From an uncultured Dysgonomonas sp. (lineage in GTDB: Bacteria; Bacteroidota; Bacteroidia; Bacteroidales; Dysgonomonadaceae): a DNA stretch of 5,449 nt. The stretch is from contig CALKIV010000050.1 of assembly GCA_937995835.1 (NCBI GenBank), positions 1 through 5,449 on the forward strand, given 5' to 3'. Shown one piece after another: positions 5,354-5,449 of the stretch. The notes under the pieces are model-generated. The model did not search any database. It had not been told where the DNA came from and saw only the letters and a program-made list of their open reading frames with translations. Position numbers and translations under genes: made by a program. Every line of letters begins with the position of its first letter. The first letter of the stretch is position 1.

Positions 5354-5449
5354 TGCTTCTATCCCTCACGCAGGCTGACGCACCCCCCAAGCCCCCCAAG
5401 CGAAAGTGCAGACCAATGAACCTTGCCTCCATGCCAGTGGCACAAACCA
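5354..5449. repeat. GC-rich non-coding flank of the REP-like units
   Basis: No gene is supported between 5188 and the window end. On the minus strand this part holds GTGAGGGATAGAAGC directly before REP unit A, a phrase I associate from memory with dispersed repeats in many Bacteroidetes genomes. Two copies of GCTTGGGGGG lie side by side (5401-5382), and TGCCA-G-TGGCA forms a short palindrome at 5432-5442. It probably belongs to the same dispersed element, which seems to run past the window edge. The remaining stretch 5188-5285 is A/T-rich leader and then pyrimidine-rich sequence with no recognisable feature. Confidence 0.4.

Overview
The window looks like chromosomal DNA from a member of the Bacteroidetes, most plausibly the order Bacteroidales. 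The signs are upstream elements of the TAnnTTTG type, A-rich leaders mostly without a Shine-Dalgarno site, a lipoprotein whose mature N-terminus carries the acidic stretch typical of surface-exported Bacteroidetes lipoproteins, and a small outer-membrane barrel ending in Phe-Phe. Genus cannot be fixed from what is visible. There is no rRNA, tRNA, CRISPR array, integrase or transposase.

Layout. The left 2.2 kb reads rightward. It holds a secreted protein (103-675), a membrane-anchored paralogue of the same domain (737-1561), and a DUF1287 (YijF-like) exported protein (1653-2243). The first two are AT-rich and lie between two imperfect 29-bp direct repeats (80-108 and 1614-1642). The first repeat contains the start of the first gene. 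The second lies just before the DUF1287 gene and looks like a leftover copy of that gene start. A strong bidirectional stem-loop (2261-2294) ends the rightward block and also serves the convergent leftward porin-like gene (2329-2886).

The middle (2887-3559) is sparse. It holds the porin leader, an inverted repeat, one doubtful small two-helix membrane ORF with only a TTG start (3171-3404), and a U-tract terminator (3477-3512) for the next gene. The right part reads leftward: a divergent sigma-70-like regulator (4495-5187) lies upstream of a probable surface lipoprotein with a META/HslJ-like domain (3560-4384). The last 260 bases are non-coding, GC-rich and highly structured. They contain two head-to-tail REP-like units, each led by GTAG or GGAG.

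Common theme. Five of the six confident products are exported or membrane proteins, so the window is mainly envelope biology. The most unusual points are the soluble/anchored paralogue pair between direct repeats, the REP-like array, and the sigma-like gene next to a surface lipoprotein. No complete known defence or secretion system is present, and functional links between the genes are inference.
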